Positions 37,653-50,129 are shown, numbered from the stretch's first letter. The stretch: DNA of 64,000 nt from Paramecium pentaurelia (GCA_905183005.1 CAJJDO010000126.1:7454-71453); one strand, 5' to 3'. Program-made: numbers and translations. Notes: generated by a model not told the origin, from the sequence alone.

Positions 37653-37966
37653 ATATTGAAATAATAAAAATATAATTTTATTAAATCTTATTATATTAAT
37701 AAAAAAAATTTTCACAAAAGGATTAGATAATTGTCAAAATATTCTTTAATGTTCGAAACTCTAAATGATAATATTTTGTTAATACTTTTTATCAAATAAG
37801 TTATTAAGATAATAAATAGAATAAATATCATATAAATGAATTAAGAAAAAACAGTAAATTAGTAATAAGTATTTAAGATTCATTGATTATATAATATTTG
37901 CAGATGATCCATCCTCCAAATAAAAATATTTAAATGAATTTATTATATTTAATATAATTAAGAACA
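37653..37966. other. Divergent intergenic region
   Basis: 314 bp between the start of the minus-strand large GTPase and the start of the plus-strand Rab-like remnant. AT-rich, no coding signal. Confidence 0.4.
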
Positions 37967-38520
37967 ATGGATGAACCATAAGTAGTAAAAATAATTGTGG
38001 TTAGTGAATCAAATGCTGGAAAGACTTCATTATTATAATAATATTGTTTTAAAGGTTCAATCATAATCTTTTAACAACAATAGGTTGTGATTTCACATTA
38101 AAGTGGATAACCTTAAATGGGACTAAATTAAAGTTGTAGATTTGGGATGTGGTTAGTATGATTTAATTAAGCAAAGGGTTGTTTAATTATGTGCGACATT
38201 ACAAATAAAAAATCATTAGAAGCTGCTTTGTCATGGCGTCATGTTGTAAAAGATATTGCAGATGAAGTTCCTATATTCTTAATTTAAAATAAAACTGATT
38301 TATTATAAGGTGAGAGAGAAGAATACCAAACTGAAGAATATTTAAATCAATTTGGGCAACAAAACAATTTTACTTGTTATTAAATAAGTGTTAAATTAAA
38401 TGAAAAAGTAAATTTGATATTTGATGAGCTTGTGGAAGTAATGATAGATAAAGGAGTAATAAAATTAGAAAAGAGTATAATTAAAAGGGATTTATTAATT
38501 AAAATGAAAGTTCATTTATA
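37967..38520 (+). pseudogene. Rab-like small GTPase remnant
   Basis: Begins MDEPQVVKIIVVSESNAGKTSLL, a G1 loop in a Rab-like context. After CFKG the frame must shift by one base to continue as LLTTIGCDFTLKWITLNGTK and LKLQIWDV, the switch I and G3 strand. The following AGQERF/switch II segment is missing: only about seven codons with a TGA stand where about 20 are expected. A third frame resumes with AKGCLIMCDITNKKSLEAAL, then FLIQNKTDLLQGE (G4 NKTD) and CYQISVKLNEKVN (G5 region). A lost switch II with two frame changes and a stop makes an active protein implausible. Rab GTPases regulate vesicle traffic; this copy is most likely dead. The open frame continues without Rab features to about 38760. 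Confidence 0.7.
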
Positions 38521-39113
38521 ATTAAAAATGAATGTAATGATCGAAATAAAACAAAGAAAAAAGAATGTTGTTGAAAATTTATATCATCTCTATTACTAAT
38601 TTCTATTAATATTTAAAAAACATAAAATCAATAGTATAAATAATAATTATTATTTTGAAATGAACTTTATAAATTAAAAAGAATCCTAATAATTTATAAT
38701 TTACTTTGATTATAAAAATTCCTAACTTAAGTATTCCAATAATTATAGGTGTTGATCTAAATTATATTAATGGCAAATTAAAAAACTTCCCATTTAATTA
38801 ATAATACATCTCTATTAATAATTGATATTATGTTGATACAAGTTATTATTAATCTTTATAAATATAAATTGAGATAATTAAGTTACTTTAAGTTTTTATT
38901 CAATTTTATATATTGTTACAATCCCATTAATCAAAGATATTAAGTTATATTAAATATTAATCAGAACATTTGCAATTGTATTTGCATTTCATAACCTTCC
39001 TTTTTATATTATAAAATTGAAAAGATTACAAATCCATGTAAAGAAATATTATTTAATTTAGAATGTAATCTTTTTTCCTTTTGAACATAAAAATTATATT
39101 AATAACATAAAAT
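38521..39113. other. Intergenic region after the Rab remnant
   Basis: AT-rich sequence. The last Rab frame stays free of TGA to about 38757 but shows no family features. The remainder is spacer before the stop of the minus-strand membrane-protein gene. Confidence 0.4.
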
Positions 39114-40834
39114 TCATGACACAAGTGCGTCTTCACCAGCCATTGGTTCTAATGGAATGTCTTCTACTTTAACAGGAACTTCATTCATTATTGTATAATT
39201 CTTCAATCTTTAATGTAGTATTTTTCTACATATCAATAAAACAGTCAATAACAATATTATTAAACCACTATTAAATATAATTTAGAATTAATACCCTAAA
39301 ACACTACCAAGAGCAATTACTAAAGTTTCATCTTCTTCGAAAAAGAGAATTTCTTTACCAGTTATAGTAAAATTATGATAAATGACACATTATGAAAATG
39401 GAGAATAATCATTATCAGATTCTTTGGTACTACATTATGTAGAATTCATAATTAAGGCATAATGCTAAGAAATATAATTTAAATTACTGTGACATCAGTT
39501 GATTATGGTCTACATTACAACCAAGGGAAAACACTCTTAATAGCAAAGATATTGATTTCATTATCAGATATACCAACCATAAATGCTTATTTATAATAAA
39601 TTGTAGCTTTCTAAAATGGTTCAAAATCTAAGGCATTTTAATTATATAATTTTGAAGTCTTAACTCTAAATTCTTCTACATTTTGTAAATCAAAATCTTC
39701 AAAATATAATGGAACATCAATTTTATTTAAATATTTATTATAAATTGAATGATAGATTACTCTATGAATTTCTTAACCAATCAAAATGGCATAATGTTCA
39801 CCCATATAAACATCAAAGATATCCATATCTTTTGAATAGATTCTATTAAAGTAATAATCATTATCTTATAGAAATACTTCAATAGCATAGGGATCACCTT
39901 AATCAGTATTTGCTACTAAAATAAATGTCTTTTAATAGAAATCAAAAGAAACAATATTTTTTAAATAGATAATGATACCAGTATCTTCATATTGATTGAC
40001 TGAAAATATTTCAAAAATTAATAATCCAACATCAGCATTTAACAAATAAAGTTGAGTACTTTCTTCATTTGTTAATACTTCCAAAAAATTTCCAATAAGA
40101 TTTAAACTTATTAAATATTAGAATGTATTTTATTTATCAAATAAATAAACATCAATACCTTCTCTACCATAAGCGGCATAGAGAGTTTATAATTTTGAAC
40201 AATAATGAATATGTTATGGTGTTTATTTTTTATTCAAATTTAACTGAATAAATTCATCACTCACTGTATTCACCATAAATGTATCATACAATGTAAATAT
40301 AATACAACTATTAGAATTACATACAATCTAATGTGAATCACTATCTGGTTTAATAGATGGTATCTTAATGATTTTTACTTATGTGAAATTTTTAATAATA
40401 TCACCATCAAAATCAATTTCCATAATAATTAAATGATTATCACTTCTAGTAGCAAATACTTAATTATTTTCAATATAAAGAGCTGTAAAGAATGCATTAG
40501 TAGAATTTGATTAAAATGTTTCCATAAAGAGATCTTAATATACCAATCTTCTTGCATATGGATAACAATCAGGTAATGTAAATGGATCAAGTGTTGTATT
40601 AGGCATCATTTCAATAGCCTCATCATCTATTACTTTATTCAACTTCATTTCATAAACTCCAGGATAACTAGATTATAGATATATATACTATTCTCACCTA
40701 TTATATTGTAATAATAATGTTTATCCAACATTAGGACTATATTCTGTATATTATATATGCTCATTTATTCTTGTTAATTAAGGTTGTGTGATCCTTTGAA
40801 ATTTGGCTATTGCAAATAAATAAAAAATAAACAT
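39114..40834 (-). CDS. Type I membrane protein with large lumenal or extracellular domain
   Basis: Starts MFIFYLFAIAKFQRITQPQL, a short signal peptide, followed by about 480 residues that alternate short hydrophobic strands and polar turns (ALYIENNQVFATRSDNHLII, YAAYGREGIDVYLFDKQN, IFEIFSVNQYEDTGIIIYL), the pattern of a beta-propeller-like secreted domain. Near the C-terminus one helix (GLIILLLTVLLICRKIL) is followed by a 30-residue acidic cytosolic tail ending PMAGEDALVS. A 30-nt intron lies about 45 codons from the start; the remaining length implies at least one more. No family is recognised, although Paramecium has many surface proteins of this build. Confidence 0.65.
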
Positions 40835-40880
40835 TAATTCAAAATCAAAACAAAAAAAAAATCATTATTACAAAAAATAT

Positions 40881-41887
40881 TCATTAGTTAAGTTGTTAAA
40901 ATATCTTTTATTTTGATTTCTAATTTTTAATCTTTTAGATAACACCCATAATACTTCCTATTTTTAATGGATAAATTTTTAAGGGTTCATCTGGAATAAT
41001 TAATTTTTCCTTTTTCAACATCATTTCTAATTTTGTTGTAATGATATTAGAATTCTTCTTTTTTAATATTTTAATTGCTGGAGTTTAAATCTTTCTATTG
41101 CTTTCAATAGATTATTATGATACACATCTTAATTTTGCAATTTTATTCATAAATTCATCAATAGATTATTTACTACAATTACTATCCTTCAATCTTTAAC
41201 GAATTCCTGTAATAATAGTTATATTCTTGTCAGGTATTATTTATTTACGTAATGATTCATTTAATTGTTCCATAGTACTTGCTTCAATTGAAGCCTGTTA
41301 TTTAGAATACAAATCAGCAACACTTTAATTGTTGGAAATTATTAACTCTATCCATAAAGCACAACTTTACTCTTGTGTATGATTCTATCTGGACTTTGAG
41401 AAATGAATGTATTTTGATCTTTAGGTGGCGATTGTTGCGATATCAATGTTCTCTCTGTTATTGATTTTATCTAATGTTGATTCAATTTTATTATTCTTGA
41501 TTTTCTCTCATCTCTCTCTTAAGTTTTCTCTCTATATGATATTATACGAGGTTAACTGTTGTTACTTATTTTCTTCTACATTCTTTGATCTAATATTGCT
41601 ATAATCTCATCTATATTTCCTGGCTCTGTACAATCAATAGATTTATCTTTTAAATTCATTTTTGCTATTTCTTACTGCAATTTTTTTATATTCATTACAA
41701 TCGAATGTAAATATGAAAAATAATCTTACTAATTATTATTTGCAGTCATATATTCTAAATAGCTAACCTTTTAAAATGCCCATTAATTTAAACCCAATTT
41801 ATTCATAGCATTTTAAGTAGCTTAACAATCAAAATCAATCTTTTATTCTAAAATTTATTTCATTTCTTGAATAGTCATTTTATGCAT
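40881..41887 (-). CDS. Hypothetical helical protein
   Basis: Predicted 325 residues with one 29-nt intron; the exon sum is divisible by three. Starts MHKMTIQEMKQILEQKIDF. The N-terminal 110 residues look helical (YLHSIVMNIKKLQQEIAKMN). The middle is rich in Arg, Ser and Gln (REKTQERDERKSRI, ISQSPDRII). The second exon is again helical (STMEQLNESLRKQI, KILKKKNSNIITTKLEMMLK). No membrane segment or known domain. Its start is 117 bp from the stop of the RPC2 gene on the same strand. Confidence 0.6.
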
Positions 41888-42003
41888 TTTTTTTTAATAT
41901 AATTTTATATATATATGATATAATTATAGTAAATTAATATATTTCTAAATATTTAAAATAATATCTACACAATATTATATATATAATTGATAGATTTATA
42001 TCT

Positions 42004-45000
42004 TCAATTCATTGTATACTCTTATCTCTCATGAGAAGGTACTAATTATAATTTTGGTTTAATATTCATTGCCAAAAGTTCTTAAAATAATAATTTACAA
42101 CAATATGGCAATCTAATTTAATATACTTTATCTGTATTACAACCTCTACAAACTGAATCACTCTTAAACATTCCACATATTTCACAAACATATACATTAA
42201 ATGGATCACTTGATATTAATAATCTTTCAATTAATAAATTTGAAGCACCATATGCTAAAAAACAATCTCTCTCCATTTCTCCTATACGTTAACCACCATC
42301 CTTAGCTCTACCTTCAACAGGTTAACGAGTAAGTTTTTCCATTGGTCCTTTAGCTCTAGCATGAATTTTATCAATAACCATATGCTTAAGTCTTTAATAG
42401 AAAATAGGTCCTTAATATACATAACATTCCATATATTCTCCAGTAATTCCAGATATTAAACAATCTTTTCCTTAATAATGAAATCCTCTTTTTAATAATT
42501 CTTCTCCTACCTATAATACATTCTCTCCTCCAAAAGCAGTACCATATTTAAATTTACCTTCCAAAGCTCCCAATTTACCACATAATAGTTCCATTAATTT
42601 AGCAATTGTCATTCTAGATGGATAACCATGAGGATTCATAATTAAATCAGGACACCATCCTCTTTCATTAAATGGCATATCTTCTTAATTAACAATAAGA
42701 CCAACAACACCTTTTTGACCATGACGACTTGAAAATTTATCACCAAATTCAGGTCTTCTTATTTATCTAAAGATTGTTTTTACTGTTTTTATTTTTTCAG
42801 TTCCATCATTAGTATTATTAATAATTAATACTCTATCTACAGTATATGGCCACTTTTCTTTAAATACAGATGGAGTATCTGCTATTTATATATTTTCAAT
42901 TTAAGGATTATCTGGAACTTAAGGTGTCTTTTTATTAACATATATATCTCCATGATGTAATTATGCACCTACTTTAGTTATACCATCACTATCAAGAGCA
43001 TGATATTTCTTAATAAATTTCTTTTTTGTATTATGTGTTTTAGTTGGTGGTTCATCAATTCTCTCATTAAATCTACTTTCCTTATTTCTTTAATTGATTT
43101 CACATTCAGTAACTGATTTTTTATAGACTGCAGTTCTACCAAATCCTCTATCTAAAGAAGATTTGTTCATTATTAATGCATCTTCAATATCATAACATGA
43201 ATAACTCATTACTGCTACTTAAGCATTATGTCCAGCAGGTAATCTATGTTGATTGACAGCTTCCATAGACACAGTACGAACTAAAGGNNNNNNNNNNNNN
43301 NNNNNNNNNNNNNNNNNNNNNNNNNNNNNNNNNNNNNNNNNNNNNNNNNNNNNNNNNNNNNNNNNNNNNNNNNNNNNNNNNNNNNNNNNNNNNNNNNNNN
43401 NNNNNNNNNNNNNNNNNNNNNNNNNNNNNNNNNNNNNNNNNNNNNNNNNNNNNNNNNNNNNNNNNNNNNNNNNNNNNNNNNNNNNNNNNNNNNNNNNNNN
43501 NNNNNNNNNNNNNNNNNNNNNNNNNNNNNNNNNNNNNNNNNNNNNNNNNNNNNNNNNNNNNNNNNNNNNNNNNNNNNNNNNNNNNNNNNNNNNNNNNNNN
43601 NNNNNNNNNNNNNNNNNNNNNNNNNNNNNNNNNNNNNNNNNNNNNNNNNNNNNNNNNNNNNNNNNNNNNNNNNNNNNNNNNNNNNNNNNNNNNNNNNNNN
43701 NNNNNNNNNNNNNNNNNNNNNNNNNNNNNNNNNNNNNNNNNNNNNNNNNNNNNNNNNNNNNNNNNNNNNNNNNNNNNNNNNNNNNNNNNNNNNNNNNNNN
43801 NNNNNNNNNNNNNNNNNNNNNNNNNNNNNNNNNNNNNNNNNNNNNNNNNNNNNNNNNNNNNNNNNNNNNNNNNNNNNNNNNGTACCATATTTAAATTTAC
43901 CTTCCAAAGCTCCCAATTTACCACATAATAGTTCCATTAATTTAGCAATTGTCATTCTAGATGGATAACCATGAGGATTCATAATTAAATCAGGACACCA
44001 TCCTCTTTCATTAAAAGGCATATCTTCTTAATTAACAATAAGACCAACAACACCTTTTTGACCATGACGACTTGAAAATTTATCACCAAATTCAGGTCTT
44101 CTTATTTATCTAAAGATTGTTTTTACTGTTTTTATTTTTTCAGTTCCATCATTAGTATTATTAATAATTAATACTCTATCTACAGTATATGGCCACTTTT
44201 CTTTAAATACAGATGGAGTATCTGCTATTTATATATTTTCAATTTAAGGATTATCTGGAACTTAAGGTGTCTTTTTATTAACATATATATCTCCATGATG
44301 TAATTATGCACCTACTTTAGTTATACCATCACTATCAAGAGCATGATATTTCTTAATAAATTTCTTTTTTGTATTATGTGTTTTAGTTGGTGGTTCATCA
44401 ATTCTCTCATTAAATCTACTTTCCTTATTTCTTTAATTGATTTCACATTCAGTAACTGATTTTTTATAGACTGCAGTTCTACCAAATCCTCTATCTAAAG
44501 AAGATTTGTTCATTATTAATGCATCTTCAATATCATAACATGAATAACTCATTACTGCTACTTAAGCATTATGTCCAGCAGGTAATCTATGTTGATTGAC
44601 AGCTTCCATAGACACAGTACGAACTAAAGGTGTTTGTGGATATATTAATTGATATAATTATGTATCACTTCTTATTTATGTATTCATTCCAATTATACCT
44701 AAAGATTATTTACCCATTTGACATTAAAATGTATTACGTGCACTTTGATTGTGATGTGGAAATGGAACTAAACCAGTTACACAACTAAGAATTGTCATTT
44801 AATCTATTTCTAAATGAGTAGTCTCAATTGTAACATCATTTATAGTTAATGCAATAAATGCATTATCAGATTCATTAACATCTAAATATTCTATCTTCCC
44901 ATTTTTAACATAATTTGAAAATACAGTTTTTGCATCATTCTACTTGAAATCAATCATATCAATTTAAGTTAATTAAGGTTTACCATCTTTTACAAGAATC

Positions 45001-47783
45001 AATGGTCTAACTAATCTACCACTATCACCAGATATATTTACAACTTTCCTTAAATCATCTTTATGTATTGAAACAAATTCATTAATCTTACCTCTCCTTC
45101 TTAATATTCTTAATTAATCAACAAAAGTTTAAGGTCTAGCATGCATTCCCACTATAATACCATTTAAATAAACAATATAATTTTTATGAAATTCACTTGG
45201 TTTAAAATGACATATATCTTCTACTCCCATTGTTAATATAATTTTATAAACACTATCTTATATATCTTCTTAAGTTATATGTGTTAATAATGCTAAAGTC
45301 TTAACTAAACCACAATCTTCACCATCAGGAGTATCTGCAGGACAAATCATTCCAAATTAAGATCCAACTAAAGCTCTTGGTCCACTAACTTTAAGTGTTT
45401 TTTAGACTTGACTTCTCATTTTAGTTAACATACCAAGAGCAGATGTATATGATATTCTAGCTAATAATTATGTAACTCCTTATCTATCCATATGAAATCT
45501 TTAAATAGTCCATTTTCCTGTTTTAATTGCTCTATTTAATCCTTTAGTGATATCTACTCCAAATTCTTTCATTTTCATAGTAACATCTTTAGGAGTGAAT
45601 TTACAATTAGCTTTACCTAATTCCTTTTTGAGTATACTAGATATAGTTGAATTTAATCCTTTAAATAAATCTTCAAATAATAATTCAAGAAGATTTCCTG
45701 CACATCTCATTCTTTTATTTCCATAATAATCTTTATCATCAACAAATCTTTTATCTTCCATTGCTAATATTAATCTTCTAACCATTTATCCTAGATATAT
45801 AGCTTTAGGATAGAAATCATATTTTTTGCAATTAACATGTGCCAAAAAGACTTATGCTAATTTTTCTCTGGCTTATTCTGCTTAATTAGATGATTAACCA
45901 CCAAATTTACTAGTAATTAATTTTCCAATATATTATAATGCATCTTATTAGGTTTTAACTTTTTCATCTGATGTATCCTAAAAACTCATTAANGTGGAAA
46001 TGGAACTAACCCAGTTACACAACTAAGAATTGTCATTTAATCTATTTCTAAATGAGTAGTCTCAATTGTAACATCATTTATAGTTAATGCAATAAATGCA
46101 TTATCAGATTCATTAACATCTAAATATTCTATCTTCCCATTTTTAACATAATTTGAAAATACAGTTTTTGCATCATTCTACTTGAAATCAATCATATCAA
46201 TTTAAGTTAATTAAGGTTTACCATCTTTTACAAGAATCAATGGTCTAACTAATCTACCACTATCACCAGATATATTTACAACTTTCCTTAAATCATCCTT
46301 ATGTATTGAAACAAATTCATTAATCTTACCTCTCCTTCTTAATATTCTTAATTAATCAACAAAAGTTTAAGGTCTAGCATGCATTCCCACTATAATACCA
46401 TTTAAATAAACAATATAATTTTTATGAAATTCACTTGGTTTAAAATGACATATATCTTCTACTCCCATTGTTAATATAATTTTATAAACACTATCTTATA
46501 TATCTTCTTAAGTTATATGTGTTAATAATGCTAAAGTCTTAACTAAACCACAATCTTCACCATCAGGAGTATCTGCAGGACAAATCATTCCAAATTAAGA
46601 TCCAACTAAAGCTCTTGGTCCACTAACTTTAAGTGTTTTTTAGACTTGACTTCTCATTTTAGTTAACATACCAAGAGCAGATGTATATGATATTCTAGCT
46701 AATAATTATGTAACTCCTTATCTATCCATATGAAATCTTTAAATAGTCCATTTTCCTGTTTTAATTGCTCTATTTAATCCTTTAGTGATATCTACTCCAA
46801 ATTCTTTCATTTTCATAGTAACATCTTTAGGAGTGAATTTACAATTAGCTTTACCTAATTCCTTTTTGAGTATACTAGATATAGTTGAATTTAATCCTTT
46901 AAATAAATCTTCAAATAATAATTCAAGAAGATTTCCTGCACATCTCATTCTTTTATTTCCATAATAATCTTTATCATCAACAAATCTTTTATCTTCCATT
47001 GCTAATATTAATCTTCTAACCATTTATCCTAGATATATAGCTTTAGGATAGAAATCATATTTTTTGCAATTAACATGTGCCAAAAAGACTTATGCTAATT
47101 TTTCTCTGGCTTATTCTGCTTAATTAGATGATTGACCACCAAATTTACTAGTAATTAATTTTCCAATATATTATAATGCATCTTATTATGTTTTAACTTT
47201 TTCATCTGATGTATCCTAAAAACTCATTAATAATTTCTCTACTATACTTGGTTCAGTTCCAATTAATTCAATAATCTCTTTATCATTAACAATACCTAAT
47301 GCTTTAAATACAATAAAAAGAGGAGCATCTTTAAAACTTGAAGATTTCACATAAAATTTATTCTTTTTTAAAATTATTGATGCTTTTGATTTAGTTTCTA
47401 ATTGATAAGATTAAACTGTAGACACATATTAATCTGTCTTATTATCAATATCAACAATAATTCTATTATCAACAATCTATTCTAATATTAGTATAACTTT
47501 TTCATTGCCTTCAATAATAAAATATCCTAAAAATCTAAATAATAATATTCTTACCTTTTGGATCATATGGACATTCTCCATATTAAAAAATCTCTTATTC
47601 AGTTTTACCTGATAAATTACATTTTTTAGATCCCAACATTATTGGCATTCTTCCAATTAGTATGTCTTTTTCTTCAATTGGCTCTCTACCCTTCATATGA
47701 ATACGTACATTCACACTATTTAAATTTGAATATTTCTTACTATATATTTCCTGCATATGTCTAATCGTTTAATCTACATTCAT
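42004..47783 (-). CDS. POLR3B: RNA polymerase III second-largest subunit RPC2 (assembly-duplicated)
   Basis: The second-largest subunit of nuclear RNA polymerase III, which makes tRNA and 5S rRNA. It starts MNVDQTIRHMQEIYSKKY. Pol III-specific sequence includes CPDLIMNPHGYPSRMT, KLGALEGKFKYGTAFGG, DCLISGITGEYME and FYQRLKHMVIDKIHARAKG; other conserved parts are GMICPADTPDGEDCGL and GQRIGEMERDCFLAYGAS. The C-terminal zinc knuckle is YVCEICGMFKSDSVCRGC, ending in the clamp LPYCCKLLFQELLAMNIKPK. As assembled the gene is broken: 42539-43287 recurs as 43882-44630 after an N gap, and 44756-45992 recurs as 45994-47230 after a single N. Collapsing both repeats and removing the 28-nt intron at 47527-47554 leaves exactly 1057 codons. 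Known RPC2 proteins are about 1130-1150 residues. Confidence 0.93.
42539..43287. repeat. Copy 1 of assembly overlap within RPC2
   Basis: This 749-bp segment is repeated almost identically at 43882-44630 (offset 1343). At least one single-base difference was seen (AATGGCAT here, AAAGGCAT in the other copy, near 42673 and 44016). The copies are separated by an N run. Confidence 0.9.
43288..43881. other. Assembly gap (594 N)
   Basis: An unbroken run of N inside RPC2. Because the sequence on its right repeats the sequence on its left, the gap is probably artificial: two contigs with overlapping ends placed in order without merging. Any open frame drawn through the N run is meaningless. Confidence 0.97.
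43882..44630. repeat. Copy 2 of assembly overlap within RPC2
   Basis: Repeats 42539-43287 in the same orientation and continues into the next part of RPC2, so this copy is the one contiguous with upstream codons. Confidence 0.9.
44756..45992. repeat. Copy 1 of second assembly overlap within RPC2
   Basis: This 1237-bp segment recurs at 45994-47230 (offset 1238), separated by a single N at 45993. A few single-base differences were seen (for example AACCAGTTAC versus CCCAGTTAC at the start, and GATTAACC versus GATTGACC near 45890 and 47128), as between alleles or noisy contig ends. Confidence 0.9.
45994..47230. repeat. Copy 2 of second assembly overlap within RPC2
   Basis: Near-identical, same orientation as 44756-45992. 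It joins to the 5' part of RPC2 without a break, so a true tandem duplication would place the same RPC2 domain twice in one reading direction, which is not expected for this enzyme. Confidence 0.9.
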
Positions 47784-48075
47784 GAGGATATAAGAGACTT
47801 TTCAAAGAGTATTTATCCCAACTACTGGTGAATGTTGGATTTTCTACTCTTATTGATAAATATCTAGATGCTTATGATGAGCTTTTATTACTCCAAAAGG
47901 AAAGATGAATCACTTTCACAAGTAATTCTCTAATTCAAAGGAGATTTCACTATCTATTCTAATCTCTATTCTATAAAGTAATTGAATGAATCAATGTGTT
48001 GTTTTTATAATCCACGAAAAGATAAATATGAAGTGATTAGTTTATCCTTCTCTGTAATCATTAATTTTATTAATT
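47784..48075. promoter_or_regulatory. Divergent region between RPC2 and a membrane-protein gene
   Basis: 292 bp between the RPC2 start (minus) and the next start (plus). It contains AT-rich sequence and no convincing coding frame; both promoters must lie here. Confidence 0.35.
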
Positions 48076-48645
48076 ATGGGTGATAATAATTCTAATAATT
48101 CTGATGGTATGCAATTATTAAAGACTCTTCTAACTGCAGATGTACCCTCCGAAGGATCTGTTATGTAGTCTATTAGAAATGTATATATATAATTTCTATA
48201 TAATAGAAAGTGAATTCATTACTCAATAATAAATAATAGATATCCATTTTATAAGAATTACAATAAGCGTATTAAATCATTTGATTATCATTTTAGAAAT
48301 CTTGATAATGAATTCAAAGAAATGACTGATAATACATTAATGGGACTTAATGCCATCTATTTTTCATCGGTTATACTCACTTAATTTATGTTCACTAGAA
48401 AAGTCAGCAAAGTTGTATTTCTTCTCAGTTGTGCTTATTTCAACTTCTACATCATTCAACCAATTGAAATTGAATACAAATTACGTAAATTAGCATTACA
48501 AAATACTCTTGCAGGATAAGAAGTTAGAAATCTTTATAGATTTTATTTTAAAGATCATGAATTTACTAAAGAAATGACAGAAAAATGCAAATTGTAAACA
48601 TAAGCAGATGAAATAAAAAAATAAATATATTCCAGAAAATTATGA
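48076..48645 (+). CDS. Small two-helix membrane protein
   Basis: Predicted 179 residues with one 30-nt intron; the exon sum is divisible by three. Starts MGDNNSNNSDGMQLLKTLL, with a conserved-looking middle (RYPFYKNYNKR spans are replaced here by FLYNRKYPFYKNYNKRIKSF across the splice). Two hydrophobic segments follow (MGLNAIYFSSVILTQFMF and VVFLLSCAYFNFYIIQPI), then a charged C-terminal helix (IEYKLRKLALQNTLAGQEV) ending YSRKL. This size and two-helix layout is common for mitochondrial inner-membrane proteins, but no targeting sequence or family is recognised. Confidence 0.65.
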
Positions 48646-49346
48646 GATTGACTATTCTCATGTAATTATATTTTGAATTCAATTATAAAATAGGTAGAAT
48701 TATCAAATATACTTAAAAATTAATAAATTCTAAATCTAATTATTCATATGAAATAATTAAATCAATCTTCATTCATTCTTGTTTTATATTTATCTAATTT
48801 TTAATAGAAGGTTTTGTAGATATTAGTAAATATTAAAGATATTATACAAACATGGTCCTATCATTTTGAGGGTTATCACTTTTATATATGGCCAAAAAGA
48901 TTCTATTGAAAGTAGCTGCTGATTCCACAAGACAAGATTAGTAAGTAAATATTGCTTCCAAAATATAATTTAATCTTTGTATTGGGGTTCATGTATTTAC
49001 TCAATTGAATAAAATTTTCACTATTATATATTGAATTTCATGTCAAATTAATAAAAGTCAATAATTAGAATGGAAAATTAAAAATAAGTTTGCCAATATA
49101 TTTTCATTATATTGGGCTCTTTTGAAATACAAGTTTTATTATTATTTTTATATTTCTCTTTGATTTCAAATACTATTTGAACAATTAAATATTTGTTATA
49201 GTATTTTAACATGTTATTTCATCAATATATATATAATATTATAGAAATTATTAAAACATTCAGTGGTGCTAAATCATTTCCTAATTCTCTTAAATAATAT
49301 ACTTCAGAAATAAATTGAATTTTATAAATGATAAATATATACATAC
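48646..49346. other. Gene-free region of 700 bp
   Basis: AT-rich sequence with scattered short frames on both strands, none with protein-like composition. A patch at 48830-48960 is a little richer in G and C but gives no open frame of note. Confidence 0.4.
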
Positions 49347-49686
49347 TCAGATTTCTTTTAAACTCACAGGATCAACTGAAAATTCAATTTCAAAGGCAGT
49401 GGGTTTAAATCTCTCATTATAAACTAATTAGAATCTTGGTTGTCTGATTGGGAACATTTTGTAAGCATAAAGTGAATGTACCTTGTAACCTCTTTCTTTT
49501 GTTTCTTATGTAATCACTCTCAAAGTATTCAGATAATGTTTATAACAATTATTTGCACATTTGTTCTATAATAATTAGCCATCAAAGCATGTTTCAAAAC
49601 ACTCTGCCACTAAATCCAAATTTATCTAAAATATACCATACTTTTTATATATCATCAATTAATTCTTTTCTTTCTTCATTATTCAT
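49347..49686 (-). CDS. Small twin-CX3C protein (Tim-like)
   Basis: Predicted 107 residues. The core is LVAECFETCFDGQLLQNKCA followed by NNCYKHYL: two CX3C motifs separated by nine residues, recalling the small TIM chaperones of the mitochondrial intermembrane space, which normally have 11-16 residues between the motifs. A C-terminal extension of about 60 residues (TLRVITQETKERGYKV.., ending PVSLKEI) is longer than in Tim8/9/10/13. The N-terminus MNNEERKELIDDIQK joins the core only if a 16-nt GT..AG stretch (GTATGGTATATTTTAG) is removed, or if one base of its T4 run is an error. The family call is therefore tentative. Confidence 0.5.
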
Positions 49687-49726
49687 TAAGGGTTTAAAAA
49701 AAAATAAAATAATAAAATAAAATTAA

Positions 49727-50129
49727 TCACTCTTTTTCTTTCTATTCTAGCTTCTCACTTAGTTCTAATATGACATTATCTCTTAATTCAATTTCATCTT
49801 ATAAATTACTGAATTATGCTTCAATTGCTGCTATTCTTTCTCTCAACTAAAAATAATCCTTCAAATAATTGTACAATATCATTTTCATCAAAACAATGCT
49901 TCAAAATCAACTTATGCAATTTTAATTATTGTATAAGTGTTTACTTATCCATGTTCTCAAATTACTACTCATCTAATGTTCCTTTCACATTATTAATTTC
50001 TGCATTTGTAGGTTGTACTTATTTTTCTGCATTTCCAGTCTTTTCAATTTTCTCCCCAAGTGTTGTGGGTAATTTCTCACCTTTATTCACTTAACTTACA
50101 TTAGAGAATGGAATTCTTGTAGTAGCCAT
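49727..50129 (-). CDS. Small coiled-coil protein
   Basis: Predicted 124 residues with one 28-nt intron; the exon sum is divisible by three. Starts MATTRIPFSNVSQVNKGEKL. Residues 1-50 are polar and disordered-looking, the rest is an acidic and leucine-bearing helix (QQLKLHKLILKHCFDENDI | LRERIAAIEAQFSNL, then LRDNVILELSEKLEQ). Ends EQKEKE. No family recognised; short coiled-coil proteins of this type are frequent in ciliate basal bodies and axonemes, but that is context only. Confidence 0.65.

Noticed and set aside
43244..44021. Open frames running through the N block
   Set aside because: They consist mostly of unknown residues; only their ends are RPC2 sequence or its antisense.
45501..47023. 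Two identical 94-codon proteins as separate paralogous genes
   Set aside because: Both are the same internal RPC2 exon segment, duplicated by an unmerged contig overlap.
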